A DNA stretch of 57,274 bases from Clostridiaceae bacterium (lineage in GTDB: Bacteria; Bacillota; Clostridia; Oscillospirales; Acutalibacteraceae), in assembly GCA_016282855.1 (NCBI GenBank), contig JAEELT010000015.1:1-57274 (forward strand). Direction: 5' to 3'. Under the pieces are notes generated by a model that was given only the letters and a program-made list of their open reading frames with translations, did no database searches and had not been told where the DNA came from. Positions 49,401-57,274 of the stretch are shown one piece after another (positions within the stretch are counted from its first letter, which is position 1; each line of letters opens with the position of its first letter). A program made the position numbers and the translations under genes.

Positions 49401-52400
49401 GAAGAATATCTTTATTACCCGCATCTCAAGGGCTTTGCCTATGACACAAGCGGCGACACGGAAGACTGGCCGTCTGTCGCTGAGATAAAGACAAAAGATA
49501 TATATAACTATGATGATCTCAAGGATTTCGCCGATGCGGTAAACGCGGGCGAAACGAGCCTGCGCGCCTTTCTCTGGGCTGATATAAATGCCGAAGGGCA
49601 GACCTGGACCCCCATAGCCGCAGACAGCAACAAACCGTATGAGGGCACCTTTGACGGCCAGAGCCACATAATAACCGGCCTTGCGTTTAATGATTCCACC
49701 GCTTTTTACGCAGGCCTTTTCGGCGCGGTCGGCAGCAGCGGCAAGGTGAAGAATCTGGGCGTCACGAACGGCAGCATCAGCGGGCTGTCATTTATCGGCG
49801 GCATCGCCGGATTAAATGACGGCTTAATAGAAAACTGCTACAACACCTGCAGCATAACCGCAACCGATTCCGGAGCGGGCGGCATTGCAGGCTACAACAA
49901 CGAGGGCACAATAGTTCAATGCTACAACAGCGGCGTTATATCGTCAGCCACAAACCTGGCAGGCGGTATTGCCGGCGAAAACTACGGCAGCATAGATAAC
50001 TGCTACAATACGGGCGCTGTTTCGGGCCAAGAAAATGCCGGCGGCATCACCGGAAAAAATGACGGCAATTACGGCGGCGGCAAAATAGAAAACTGCTACA
50101 ACACCGCCGGTGTAACGGCGGTGCAGGACGATTGTGCCGGCGGCATTGCCGGCTATAATGATAAAGGCACAATAGTTCAATGCTACAACAGCGGCGTTAT
50201 ATCGTCAGCCACAAACCTGGCAGGCGGCATCGCCGGATTAAATGTCGGCACAATAGAAAACTGCTACAACACCGGGACCGTTACGGCGGCATACGGAGAA
50301 TCCGGCGGCATCGCCGGATTAAATGACGGCAATCTCGGCGGCGGCAAAATAGAAAACTGCTATAACACCGCCGGTGTAACGGCGGTGCAGGTCGATTGTG
50401 CCGGCGGCATTGCCGGAAACAGTAATAACGGCACAATAAAGAGATGTTACAACAAAGGCGCAATAACGGCACGTTCTATTGCCGGCGGCATTGCCGGAAC
50501 AATCCAAGAAGGCACAATAGAAAATTGCTACAACACCTGCAGCGTTACGGCGGAAGATGATTATGCCGGCGGCATTGCCGGAAGTGCTGCAGGCACAGTA
50601 GAAAAATGCTACAACACCGGCAGTATAACGGCAGGAGACAGTCATGCCGGCGGTATCGTAGGAAATGCAGATGAAAGCGCTGTGCTGAACTGCTATAACA
50701 CCGGCAGCGTTTCGGCGCAAAACAACAATGCTGGCGGTATCGTGGGAATAGCCCGTATGAGTGAGACAGAAGTGAAATACTGCTACAGCACCGGCAGCGT
50801 TACGGCAAACAGCAGCTGCGGCGCGATTATCGGAGTTAACTTCGGCACAGCTGAATACTGCTATTATGATTCCGCCAAAGTGGCGGCAAGCTCCGCAACA
50901 GGCGGAGGAAGCAGTGTAGACAATGACGGCAATTCCGCCGCTCTCACCACCGCGCAGATGACCGAAGGCACATATACCTCGGGCGCGGTCACCAACATGC
51001 CCGGCCTCTCGGAAGACAGCTGGCTTGCAAAAACGAGCGACGGTAATTACGCTTACTACCCGCATCTCAAGGGCTTCACCTATGACACCACACAGTCCTC
51101 GGAGGACTGGCCGCCTGCCAAACTGCTCAGGATGGAGATTGCGTCCTACAGCGACCTCAGGGCATTCGCCGACGCGGTAAACGCGGGCGATACGGGGCTC
51201 GGCGCCATCCTCACGGCGGATATAGACGCGAGCGCGTCAGATCCCTCAGCAGACGGCTATGACGCCGTAACCGGCGAATGGGCTCCGATAGGCTCATACT
51301 TCGACAGCATCGATTACACCGGAACCTTTGACGGCAACGGCCACACAATAACCGGGCTGGTTTACAATAAATCCACAGAGGGTTATATCGGCCTTTTCGG
51401 CTCTGTCGGCGCCGGCGGCACGGTGAAGAATCTGAGTCTCACGGGCGGCAGTATCAGCGGAAGCAACACTGTCGGCGGCATCGCCGGAACCAATGCCGGC
51501 ACAATAGAAAACTGCAGCTACACCGGCAGCGTAACGGCAAACGATAATAAAGCCGGCGGCATCGCGGGAAATAACAACGGCAGTGAAGGTAAAATAGTGA
51601 ACTGCAGCTTCAGCGGCACCGTAACGGCAGGCCGAAGCTATGCCGGCGGCATAGCGGCTGCGCTGTTTAACGGAGCCGAGGTCACAGGCTGCTTCAGCAC
51701 GGGCGCTGTTTCGGCAGATTCTATTGCCGGCGGCATTGCCGGAGGTATATTAAGCGGCACGGTGCAGAGATGCTACAATACAGGCAGTGTAATATGCACT
51801 GATGAAAACTCGGGTAACAGCGCCGGCGGCATCGCGGGATATCTGTCAAAAGGCAAAATCAAAAGCTGCTACAACACCGGCAGTGTCAAGGCGGTCAAAG
51901 ACGCCGGCGGCATTCTCGGCGTGATTGACGAAAGCAGCTCCGGTCAAGCTAAAGTTGAGGACTGCTACAATACCGGCAGCGTATCCGGGTTCGGCGAAAA
52001 CGGCAGCGGCACCAATCTCGGCGGCGTGCTGGGACGCTATGATAACGGCACTCTGATTGCATGTTACTATGACAAAAGCAGAATAACCTCGGCGGCTTCG
52101 GCTGTAGGCAATGATTATGGCTCAGGGATTGTGAATAATGTTTATGGCTATTCCACCCGTTATATGACCGGCGAACAAGCTTTTGCCGATCTTAGTGATT
52201 TCCAAGACAGCTCGGTCTGGCTCACCAAAGCCGGCGATTATACTGTTGACAGCGACACCGGCGAAATCACATACAATGTATATTACCCGCATCTCAAGGG
52301 CTTCAACCTTGACAACGGCGGCAATCAGATTAACGCGGCCGATATAGCTGCCGGAGACTGGCCCGCAAAGGCTGAGTATGCGGTGACGGTATCGTCGAAT

Positions 52401-55400
52401 ACATTCACATATAACGGTGGACATCAGAAACCGGCTTATACCGTAAAGTGCAACGGAGAGCCGGTTGGCGGCATCAACATCACTAAATACGAACGCTATA
52501 ACAGCGAAACAGGCAGTTATACCGATAATAGTTTTAATGTTCACGCGGGCAAGTATATCATGATCATATCCGGCGCGGGCATAGAGGACCTGCCGATAGA
52601 GTTTACAATAAACAAGCGCACGGCCACAATAGAAGTAAAAGAACAGACCTTAGCTTACAACGGCTCGCCTCAGGGCTTTGACGGCTCTGAGCTCACCTCG
52701 GAGCTTGATAAATATGTTACCGTTACGGGCTTTGCCACGCCCGACACGCTTACGGGCATAAAACTCAGCGGCAGCCAAACAGCCGCCGGCTCATACGCCG
52801 GCGCAATCACGGCAAGCGGCGCGGTTATTACCAACTCCCAATACGATGATGTGACCGCGGACTACGATATCACTTACACAGCAGGCACGCTGATTATCGG
52901 TGCGGGGACCCCCGCAATCACCGTAAGCGTTGCGGATATTGACCTGCTTGAGGCGGCTAAGGCAACCGTTACCCTGCCTTCGGACGCAACTGAGGGCTTC
53001 ACCCTGAGCATAGCCCTGCAGACGGGCACAGACCCCGGCACGGGCGAAGCAATCTGGACAGAGCTTGACTCCGTAAATCTGCCCGATTCCCCGGTAAGCG
53101 GAGAGGAGTTTGAAATCAGCGGCCTTGGCGCAGGCACATACAAGCTCACCGCGCATTACGCAGGCGACTCAAACTACGGCGCCTCAACCGCAGACGGAGT
53201 ATTCACCGTGAATATGATTTATTTCGCGGTAACCTTCGTTGACGAGGACGATACCGAGCTCAAGGCGGCAGAGAACTACGCCTACAACACTCCGGTTTCG
53301 GATATCGCTCAGCCCTCGGCTCCCACGAAGCAGTCAGACTCAACATATAACTACACCTTCGCAGGCTGGACTCCGGCTCTTGAACGCGTTACCCGTGAGA
53401 TTACATACAAAGCCACTTACACCGAAAGCCCCATAGAGTACCCCGTGGTGATTAAGGGCGTGCGCCTCACAACCCTCAATTACAGCGGCGACGGCTGGAG
53501 CTACTCCGGCACGCCCGAGCGCGGCACCCTCACCCTGACAAATGTATTGCTTGATACGGACGGTACCGATCTTGGCTCGCCTGTTAAGATACTCAACGGC
53601 TCCGAAGTGGATATTGTACTCGAAGGCGAAAATACAATCGCAGGCAATACGGCCAAGTCAAGCGCGGGCATCGAGGTTGAGGACGGCGCAACCGTAAACA
53701 TCTACGGCGACAGCGGCGCATCCCTGGAAGTCACCGGCGGCCTTTACGGCGCGGGCATCGGCGGCATAGGCTATGACAGCGCAGCCGCCGGTAACCCGAA
53801 GGCCGGCAATATAAACATATACAGCGGCATAATCAGAGCATACGGCGGCGGAACCAAAAATAAAAACGGCGGCGCGGCAATCGGCTCCGGCTATCACTCC
53901 TCGGCAAATGAGATAAACATCTCAGGCGGCGATATCACGGCCATAGGCGTATCCGGCGGCGCGGGCATCGGCTCCGGCTACGGCTCGAGCGGCGGGTCGG
54001 CAGCGGCAAAAGTCGGCTTCTACAGCGGCGGCAATATAACCATCAGCGGCGGCACCGTGCGCGCGGCAGCCATAAGCTATGAAGATCTGGGCACATTCAG
54101 CTTTGGCAGCTTCGATATTGACAGCCCCGAAACATATCCCTCCTTATCAAATGCAATGGCGGCAGGCATAGGCGGAGGCTACGGCGCCTCGGCCGGCACA
54201 ATAATCATTGAGGGCGATGCCGTTGTCACGGCAATCGGCACCTCAGGCGGCGCGGGCATCGGCTCCGGCAGGGGCACTTCAGCCGCAAACAAATTTGACA
54301 GCAATTACTACAACTGCAGCGTTACAATCAGAGACGATGCCAAAGTTACGGCTCTCGCCAAAGAAGATACAAGGAACAATCAAAAGCCGGTTTCCGGCGC
54401 GGGCATAGGCCTCGGAGCGGGCTGCACGCTTGAAGGCGAACCCAAGGGCAACATAGCGATAGCCGGCAATGCCAAAGTGAAAGCGGTTGCCGGAACTCAC
54501 GCGAACGGCGTGGGCACATCCTATGTTGTAGGCGGTGTCAGGGAAGACGTCGAAGGCAATCTCAGTTATCCCGCGAAAGCCCTGCTCACAAGCTTCGAAA
54601 TCGGCAGAGACACCGTTGTTGACGCGGTCTGCGTCGGCGGCGGAAGAACGGGCATTTACGAAGGTCCGAACAGCGATATATATATCCATTACGGCACCTA
54701 CCCGCAGTCCCTTGTGGACAGCACGCAGGAGGCGCTCATAAACAAGCTTGAGTCCAAGCTCACATCAAACTGCTGGAAGAGCTTCGGCTTCTACTCCGGC
54801 ACGGGCAATCAATTGGACGGCAAAATGGCGGCCGGCAGCTTCGGCCAGTACACCGACATCACGGTTGATTCCGTAAAATACAGAGGCGTTAAATTCTCCG
54901 GCTACAGACCGACCAACACGGGCTACGCCTCATCCGCGGCAAACTCAGTGCAGGATGAAAACGGCTTTGAGACAGACAAGATTTACTGGTTCAGATATGA
55001 GCCGGTGACATGGCATGTGCTCGACTCCGCAACAGGCCTCGTAATCTGCGACAGCGCGCTTGACGCGCAGGCGTTCAATAATTACTGCATCGAGCTCGGC
55101 GGCAGACACTACGGCGACGAGGGCGCGGACCCGCACTCGGCAGACGCAATAGATTACTCCGTCAGCAGCATAAAGCGCTGGCTCGCCGAAGATTTCGCGC
55201 AAACCGCCTTCTCAGACGAGCAGATAAACAATATAACGGTATCATCGGAGATTTCACTTTTCATCCCGGACAGAGATTTGCTCTCAAATGCGGACTACCG
55301 CTTCGGCAACGCAGGCGAAGTCGATGACACCAGAATCCGCGCAAGCTCCGATTACGCGAAAGCTATGGGCATCGACGACATCTCGGGCAAGTCAATATGG

Positions 55401-57274
55401 TGGACTGCTTCGGGAGAATGCGACCGGTTTGTTTACATCGTTGGTGAAACGGGCGCCATCGGCGGCTCCTTCCCGGTAAACGACTGCAGAGTGGGTGTTT
55501 GCCCCGCGATGTATATGAATGAGATAACCGACGAGCTCACGGGAGCTCCTCTCCAGAGAGACAACGATATAGAGCTGGAGGCAGAGGATATCCGCTACAC
55601 CGAAGATGAGGAAATCAACGCTACTCTTACATCTCCGGGAGCGACCGGCACAATGACGCTCTTAACAGACGGCGCCGAGTACACGGCCGATGTTGTTGAC
55701 GGCGTTGCGAAATTCACAGTCAGCGGCCTTGAAAGCGGCCATTATACCGTGGAAGCGCTGTATTCCGGCGACAGACAGAATAACCCCGCAAAGAGCACGC
55801 AAACCGTAACCTTCGATGTGGGCCAGGTGTATCCCGAAATCACAATCGAGCTTGATGACTACGAATACGGCGAAAGCAAGCAGGCGGCAATAACCCTGAG
55901 CGGCCCGCTTCCCTCAGCGCTGAATTCCGTAAAAGTATCCGTTGATGACGGCACCGAAACAGATGTTCAGCTTGATACCGACTTTGCGGGCTCTTTCACA
56001 ATGCCGCTTATTGACAAGGGCGACCACACAATCACGGTAAGAAGCACTTATGAAGACAGAAACATAACAGCAACAGATAAGAGCGAAGATTTCACCGTCA
56101 GCGCTGCTCCCGTTTCAATAGCCGTTACCGTGGACAACATAACATACGGCGGCACCGAGGCAATCGTTGTTACTGCTTCGGCTGACGGCGACTACGCTCT
56201 GACCGTTACCAAAGACGGCGAGCAGAGCGGCGCTTCATACACGGTTGCCGTGGCAAACGGCAGCGGCAGGGTGGAAGCGGAAGGCCTGAACGCGGGCCAA
56301 TACACCGCCGTGGTTAAAAACACAAACACCAATTACACCGGCGACGATGCAACGGGCTATTTCACCGTGGCAAAGAAGACGCCTTCAGTATCCGTCACGG
56401 CGCAGAATATCGCCTGCAACGAGCAGACGGCAATAACCGTTTCATCCGACTGCCCGGGCACCGTAACGCTTGCAATCGGCAGCGACATAAGCGAAGATAT
56501 AGTATTCACTCAGCAGGGCGATAAAGACGCCACCGCAGTCACCCTCGCGCCCGGCGATTACACGGTAACCGCGCATTACGCCGGCAGCGATAACTATAAT
56601 GATGCGGACGCTCAGAGCAGCTTCACCGTTGCGGCTCACAGCTGGAACGAGCCCGCCTGGAACTGGGATGATGTTGATCATCCCGTGTATTCGGCGGAAT
56701 GCTCCAAGTGCGGCGCGACGGCCTCCGGCACGGTTGATTCCGAAAAGGCAGATCCCGTACCGGCAACAGTTGAGGCAGAGGGCTACACAGATTACTCGGC
56801 TCAGGTTACTATTGACTCTCAGACATTCAGCGCAGACCACAGAGTAACCGACACCGGCTCAATGCTCGCCGCGAGAAAAGCCGCGTTTGAAGACTACAAA
56901 GAGCAAAAACAGGGCGAGGCAGACGCTTTGGCAAAAGAAGGTGACAGCGACGCAACAAAGGCGCTCATCACCGCGGCCAAGGAAGAAATCGGCTCTCTCA
57001 CCTATGACGAAACCAAGTCACTCGATGAGAACAAGGCTCTTGCAGACGCGATAACGGATGCTCTTCCCGCAAAACTTGCGGATCAGAGAGCGGCGGATAA
57101 GCTTGCCGCGGACAAAGCCGCGTTTGAAGACTACAAAGAGCAAAAACAGGGCGAGGCAGATACTTTGGCACAGGACGGTGACAGCGATGCAACGAAGGCG
57201 CTCATCACCGCCGCCAAGGAAGAAATCGGCTCTCTCACCTATGACGAAACCAAGTCACTTGACGAGAACAAAGC
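46488..57274 (+). CDS. Giant secreted modular surface protein (LRR, GLUG, Ig, DUF6273-like), 3'-truncated
   Basis: One frame of 3,595 codons is open from the ATG to the window edge; I read every codon and found no stop. Residues 1-30 are a signal peptide ending AKA. Domains, approximate residues: BspA-like leucine-rich repeats 55-318; four GLUG modules 325-655, 655-998, 1001-1543, 1545-1963; MBG/Ig-like domains 1965-2243; a B-repeat-like domain 2245-2315; a Gly-rich beta-helix with repeated GAGIGSG 2315-2735; a DUF6273-like domain (YGTYPQS, RYEPVTWHVL) 2735-3012; Ig domains 3025-3385; a CSKCG region near 3405; and a 79-residue helical repeat from 3465. The function is probably adhesion or matrix display. 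The end, and any anchor, lie beyond the window. Confidence 0.96.
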   Translation, partial: MKTGKKALSLILSLLLVLGTVAVGGMRAKADTWGDFEYGTSSLTCVNAITGYTGAGGAVVIPSEIQGETIRGIEDDAFSRNDSITSVVIPDTVEEIGSSAFFNCDNLESITIGPGLTSVRAQAFEGCNKLSRVTFTGTLSQWAQIEFCDDQANPVRFSHKLIIGGRELTSVDSASLAGLTKIGENQFVWSAIKSAAIPYGIEIIDKHAFEGCEKLTAVTLPDSVREINFQAFGDCSALRTVNLGRGVTSIDAEAFSGCGIESIYIPKSLTLIRDFTFASCGSLTDVYYEGTADEWRAISVGHSNDNLLNANIHFEASFDGIVWNETDSRYEISDYAGLKAFAAIVNGTHPGIVQNQSASAVLTADIDAFIAPANDWTPIGLEGSAYSGTFDGCGHKITGLAFDDSTAFYAGLFGVLSGGTVKNTGVENSSFEGKYVGGIVGKIDNNGTVTNCYNNSSVSGSLRGGGIAGYINDGTVQSCYNTGAVSGHEDAGGITGRIENNGTVQSCYNTGAVSGQENAGGLVGAVEYGTLQNCYNTGAVSGQENAGGVAGLLQSAGVVKCCYYDGGIVIMSAAVGKNTGGTAIFDEDKGTSLMTGEEAFGDSSEILDFEYGPNESNPWIRRENDEGLYYYYPHLRGFAYDTTQSEEDWPARLMASGAVEISTYDELEAFAYAVNCGQNSKCAVLTADILAANHVLDPIGEDDNVPYQGTFDGQGHTIFVLTGASGGDYGGLFGIVGGSGKVRNVAVSGGNIHGDLFAGGIAGCNNGSIVNCSYSGSVTSDGGVAGGIAGKNTDTIYKCYNTGSVLADGGESAGGIAGCNDGEVKFCYNTGSVESGGYYAGGITGENTYTVENCYNTGSVKGLRAGGISGYFDGDSIISCYSAGSVTTWTDNIPAGGVLGEYSSGFMKNCYYDSAKAGVSTAIASGTAPANSIINVKALTTAQMTEGTYTSGAVTDMPGFSSTDWLVKKSDEEYLYYPHLKGFAYDTSGDTEDWPSVAEIKTKDIYNYDDLKDFADAVNAGETSLRAFLWADINAEGQTWTPIAADSNKPYEGTFDGQSHIITGLAFNDSTAFYAGLFGAVGSSGKVKNLGVTNGSISGLSFIGGIAGLNDGLIENCYNTCSITATDSGAGGIAGYNNEGTIVQCYNSGVISSATNLAGGIAGENYGSIDNCYNTGAVSGQENAGGITGKNDGNYGGGKIENCYNTAGVTAVQDDCAGGIAGYNDKGTIVQCYNSGVISSATNLAGGIAGLNVGTIENCYNTGTVTAAYGESGGIAGLNDGNLGGGKIENCYNTAGVTAVQVDCAGGIAGNSNNGTIKRCYNKGAITARSIAGGIAGTIQEGTIENCYNTCSVTAEDDYAGGIAGSAAGTVEKCYNTGSITAGDSHAGGIVGNADESAVLNCYNTGSVSAQNNNAGGIVGIARMSETEVKYCYSTGSVTANSSCGAIIGVNFGTAEYCYYDSAKVAASSATGGGSSVDNDGNSAALTTAQMTEGTYTSGAVTNMPGLSEDSWLAKTSDGNYAYYPHLKGFTYDTTQSSEDWPPAKLLRMEIASYSDLRAFADAVNAGDTGLGAILTADIDASASDPSADGYDAVTGEWAPIGSYFDSIDYTGTFDGNGHTITGLVYNKSTEGYIGLFGSVGAGGTVKNLSLTGGSISGSNTVGGIAGTNAGTIENCSYTGSVTANDNKAGGIAGNNNGSEGKIVNCSFSGTVTAGRSYAGGIAAALFNGAEVTGCFSTGAVSADSIAGGIAGGILSGTVQRCYNTGSVICTDENSGNSAGGIAGYLSKGKIKSCYNTGSVKAVKDAGGILGVIDESSSGQAKVEDCYNTGSVSGFGENGSGTNLGGVLGRYDNGTLIACYYDKSRITSAASAVGNDYGSGIVNNVYGYSTRYMTGEQAFADLSDFQDSSVWLTKAGDYTVDSDTGEITYNVYYPHLKGFNLDNGGNQINAADIAAGDWPAKAEYAVTVSSNTFTYNGGHQKPAYTVKCNGEPVGGINITKYERYNSETGSYTDNSFNVHAGKYIMIISGAGIEDLPIEFTINKRTATIEVKEQTLAYNGSPQGFDGSELTSELDKYVTVTGFATPDTLTGIKLSGSQTAAGSYAGAITASGAVITNSQYDDVTADYDITYTAGTLIIGAGTPAITVSVADIDLLEAAKATVTLPSDATEGFTLSIALQTGTDPGTGEAIWTELDSVNLPDSPVSGEEFEISGLGAGTYKLTAHYAGDSNYGASTADGVFTVNMIYFAVTFVDEDDTELKAAENYAYNTPVSDIAQPSAPTKQSDSTYNYTFAGWTPALERVTREITYKATYTESPIEYPVVIKGVRLTTLNYSGDGWSYSGTPERGTLTLTNVLLDTDGTDLGSPVKILNGSEVDIVLEGENTIAGNTAKSSAGIEVEDGATVNIYGDSGASLEVTGGLYGAGIGGIGYDSAAAGNPKAGNINIYSGIIRAYGGGTKNKNGGAAIGSGYHSSANEINISGGDITAIGVSGGAGIGSGYGSSGGSAAAKVGFYSGGNITISGGTVRAAAISYEDLGTFSFGSFDIDSPETYPSLSNAMAAGIGGGYGASAGTIIIEGDAVVTAIGTSGGAGIGSGRGTSAANKFDSNYYNCSVTIRDDAKVTALAKEDTRNNQKPVSGAGIGLGAGCTLEGEPKGNIAIAGNAKVKAVAGTHANGVGTSYVVGGVREDVEGNLSYPAKALLTSFEIGRDTVVDAVCVGGGRTGIYEGPNSDIYIHYGTYPQSLVDSTQEALINKLESKLTSNCWKSFGFYSGTGNQLDGKMAAGSFGQYTDITVDSVKYRGVKFSGYRPTNTGYASSAANSVQDENGFETDKIYWFRYEPVTWHVLDSATGLVICDSALDAQAFNNYCIELGGRHYGDEGADPHSADAIDYSVSSIKRWLAEDFAQTAFSDEQINNITVSSEISLFIPDRDLLSNADYRFGNAGEVDDTRIRASSDYAKAMGIDDISGKSIWWTASGECDRFVYIVGETGAIGGSFPVNDCRVGVCPAMYMNEITDELTGAPLQRDNDIELEAEDIRYTEDEEINATLTSPGATGTMTLLTDGAEYTADVVDGVAKFTVSGLESGHYTVEALYSGDRQNNPAKSTQTVTFDVGQVYPEITIELDDYEYGESKQAAITLSGPLPSALNSVKVSVDDGTETDVQLDTDFAGSFTMPLIDKGDHTITVRSTYEDRNITATDKSEDFTVSAAPVSIAVTVDNITYGGTEAIVVTASADGDYALTVTKDGEQSGASYTVAVANGSGRVEAEGLNAGQYTAVVKNTNTNYTGDDATGYFTVAKKTPSVSVTAQNIACNEQTAITVSSDCPGTVTLAIGSDISEDIVFTQQGDKDATAVTLAPGDYTVTAHYAGSDNYNDADAQSSFTVAAHSWNEPAWNWDDVDHPVYSAECSKCGATASGTVDSEKADPVPATVEAEGYTDYSAQVTIDSQTFSADHRVTDTGSMLAARKAAFEDYKEQKQGEADALAKEGDSDATKALITAAKEEIGSLTYDETKSLDENKALADAITDALPAKLADQRAADKLAADKAAFEDYKEQKQGEADTLAQDGDSDATKALITAAKEEIGSLTYDETKSLDENK
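46650..47440 (+). repeat. BspA-like leucine-rich repeats (LRR_5)
   Basis: Units of about 23 residues with the pattern AFxxCxxLxxVxIPxxVxxIG recur: SAFFNCDNLESITI, HAFEGCEKLTAVTLP and EAFSGCGIESIYIP are examples. They form a solenoid, interrupted by two longer segments marked by W(A/R)xI. These repeats are within the giant gene. Confidence 0.9.
47460..52375 (+). repeat. Four GLUG-type beta-helix modules with about 27 GLUG units
   Basis: Each module opens with a strand like TFDGCGHKITGL...GLFG, continues with units of the type AGGIAGxxxGxIxNCYNTGSVTA, and closes with a CYYD line followed by YYPHL(K/R)GFxxD...DWP. I count about 4, 5, 12 and 6 units in the four modules. GLUG units are known from bacterial surface proteins and M26 peptidases. 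At the DNA level a unit built on ACAATACGGGCGCTGTTTCG occurs near-identically four times (about 47928, 48008, 48090, 50003). Confidence 0.93.
49905..50421 (+). repeat. Recent internal tandem duplication of about 261-264 bp
   Basis: The block from 49905 recurs from 50166. At least 60 bases beginning GGCACAATAGTTCAATGC are identical in both copies, and the later AATGACGGCAAT blocks (50058 and 50322) are nearly identical. Both spacings are multiples of three (87 and 88 codons), so the frame is kept. Confidence 0.9.
56880..57274 (+). repeat. Tandem 237-bp (79-residue) helical repeat, continuing past the edge
   Basis: GCCGCGTTTGAAGACTAC begins a unit at 56880 and again at 57117. Over the visible 158 bases the second copy differs at only a few positions. 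The encoded unit (AAFEDYKEQKQGEA..., then ALITAAKEEIGSLTYDETKS) is charged and helical. More copies probably lie to the right. Confidence 0.93.

Noticed and set aside
50319-51065. Minus-strand frame of 248 codons, Cys- and Ala-rich
   Set aside because: Antisense shadow of the GLUG array in module C; composition reflects repeated GGC/GCC codons.
47880-52000. Regularly spaced repeats that could be mistaken for a CRISPR or VNTR array
   Set aside because: The spacing is a multiple of three, the units diverge at third positions, and they encode GLUG motifs in one open frame. No palindromic repeats or cas genes.
1-57274. tRNA or rRNA genes
   Set aside because: I looked for T-loop patterns and conserved rRNA stretches in intergenic regions and saw none. 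A tRNAscan/Infernal run would be decisive.
1-57274. Insertion sequences, prophage or integrase genes
   Set aside because: No transposase, integrase or phage structural motif was seen in any supported frame.

Overview
The window looks like a chromosomal contig from an anaerobic, low-to-mid GC Gram-positive bacterium of the Clostridia (Oscillospiraceae/Ruminococcaceae-like). The evidence is strong GGAGG-type ribosome binding sites, consensus TTGACA/TATAAT promoters, Rho-independent terminators, an LPXTG-anchored protein, lipoproteins with a standard lipobox, and surface proteins built from BspA-like leucine-rich, GLUG and DUF6273-like modules. Coding density is high. I see no tRNA, rRNA, CRISPR array, transposase or phage gene. 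Initiation at TTG is frequent (six probable cases), so many true starts lie inside or outside the longest ATG frame.

Layout. 1-1145: 5'-truncated tuf (EF-Tu), whose first ~120 bases look like a foreign or chimeric join. 1339-5287: a minus-strand alpha/beta hydrolase, a cell-wall-anchored protein with two zinc-finger-like modules behind a long leader, and an AbrB-ABC ATPase-permease operon. 5435-7872: a metal-resistance operon (CzrA-like ArsR sensor and P1B ATPase) with a perfect 12-2-12 operator. 7850-9465: a MraY/WecA-type transferase and a TetR regulator. 9536-16106: a glycan cluster (secreted GH5, lipoprotein, intracellular GH2, DUF3798-like binding lipoprotein), then a YifB-type AAA protein. 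16203-20161: a zinc-ribbon/TPR membrane protein paired with a possible inactive M50-like membrane protein, then a secreted LCAT-like hydrolase with Cys at the nucleophile position.

20273-26039 (minus strand): rpsU on its own promoter, and an ABC ATPase-permease-nadD/yqeK fusion-rsfS-leuS operon. 26250-28781: CorA-type and MgtE-type magnesium transporters, convergent. 28946-34213: a PHP phosphoesterase, then a FtsW/RodA-PBP-SH3 wall-synthesis operon. 34273-40029 (minus strand): glgP-tadA-udp-metallophosphoesterase-lipoprotein. 40221-46236: CPBP protease-rlmD-GH5 (endoglycoceramidase-like)-GPH sugar symporter.

46488-57274 is one uninterrupted reading frame of at least 3,595 codons that runs off the right edge. 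It encodes a giant secreted modular surface protein: signal peptide, LRRs, four GLUG beta-helix modules, Ig/MBG-like domains, a Gly-rich beta-helix, a DUF6273-like domain, further Ig domains, and the start of a tandem 79-residue helical repeat. I translated it codon by codon and found no stop. The many small frames on either strand inside it are shadows of its repeats.

Taken together, the window combines housekeeping genes (translation, NAD synthesis, wall synthesis, Mg and Zn homeostasis) with two glycan-use clusters and several large surface proteins, as expected for a gut- or rumen-dwelling, polymer-associated clostridium. No species assignment is justified from sequence reading alone.
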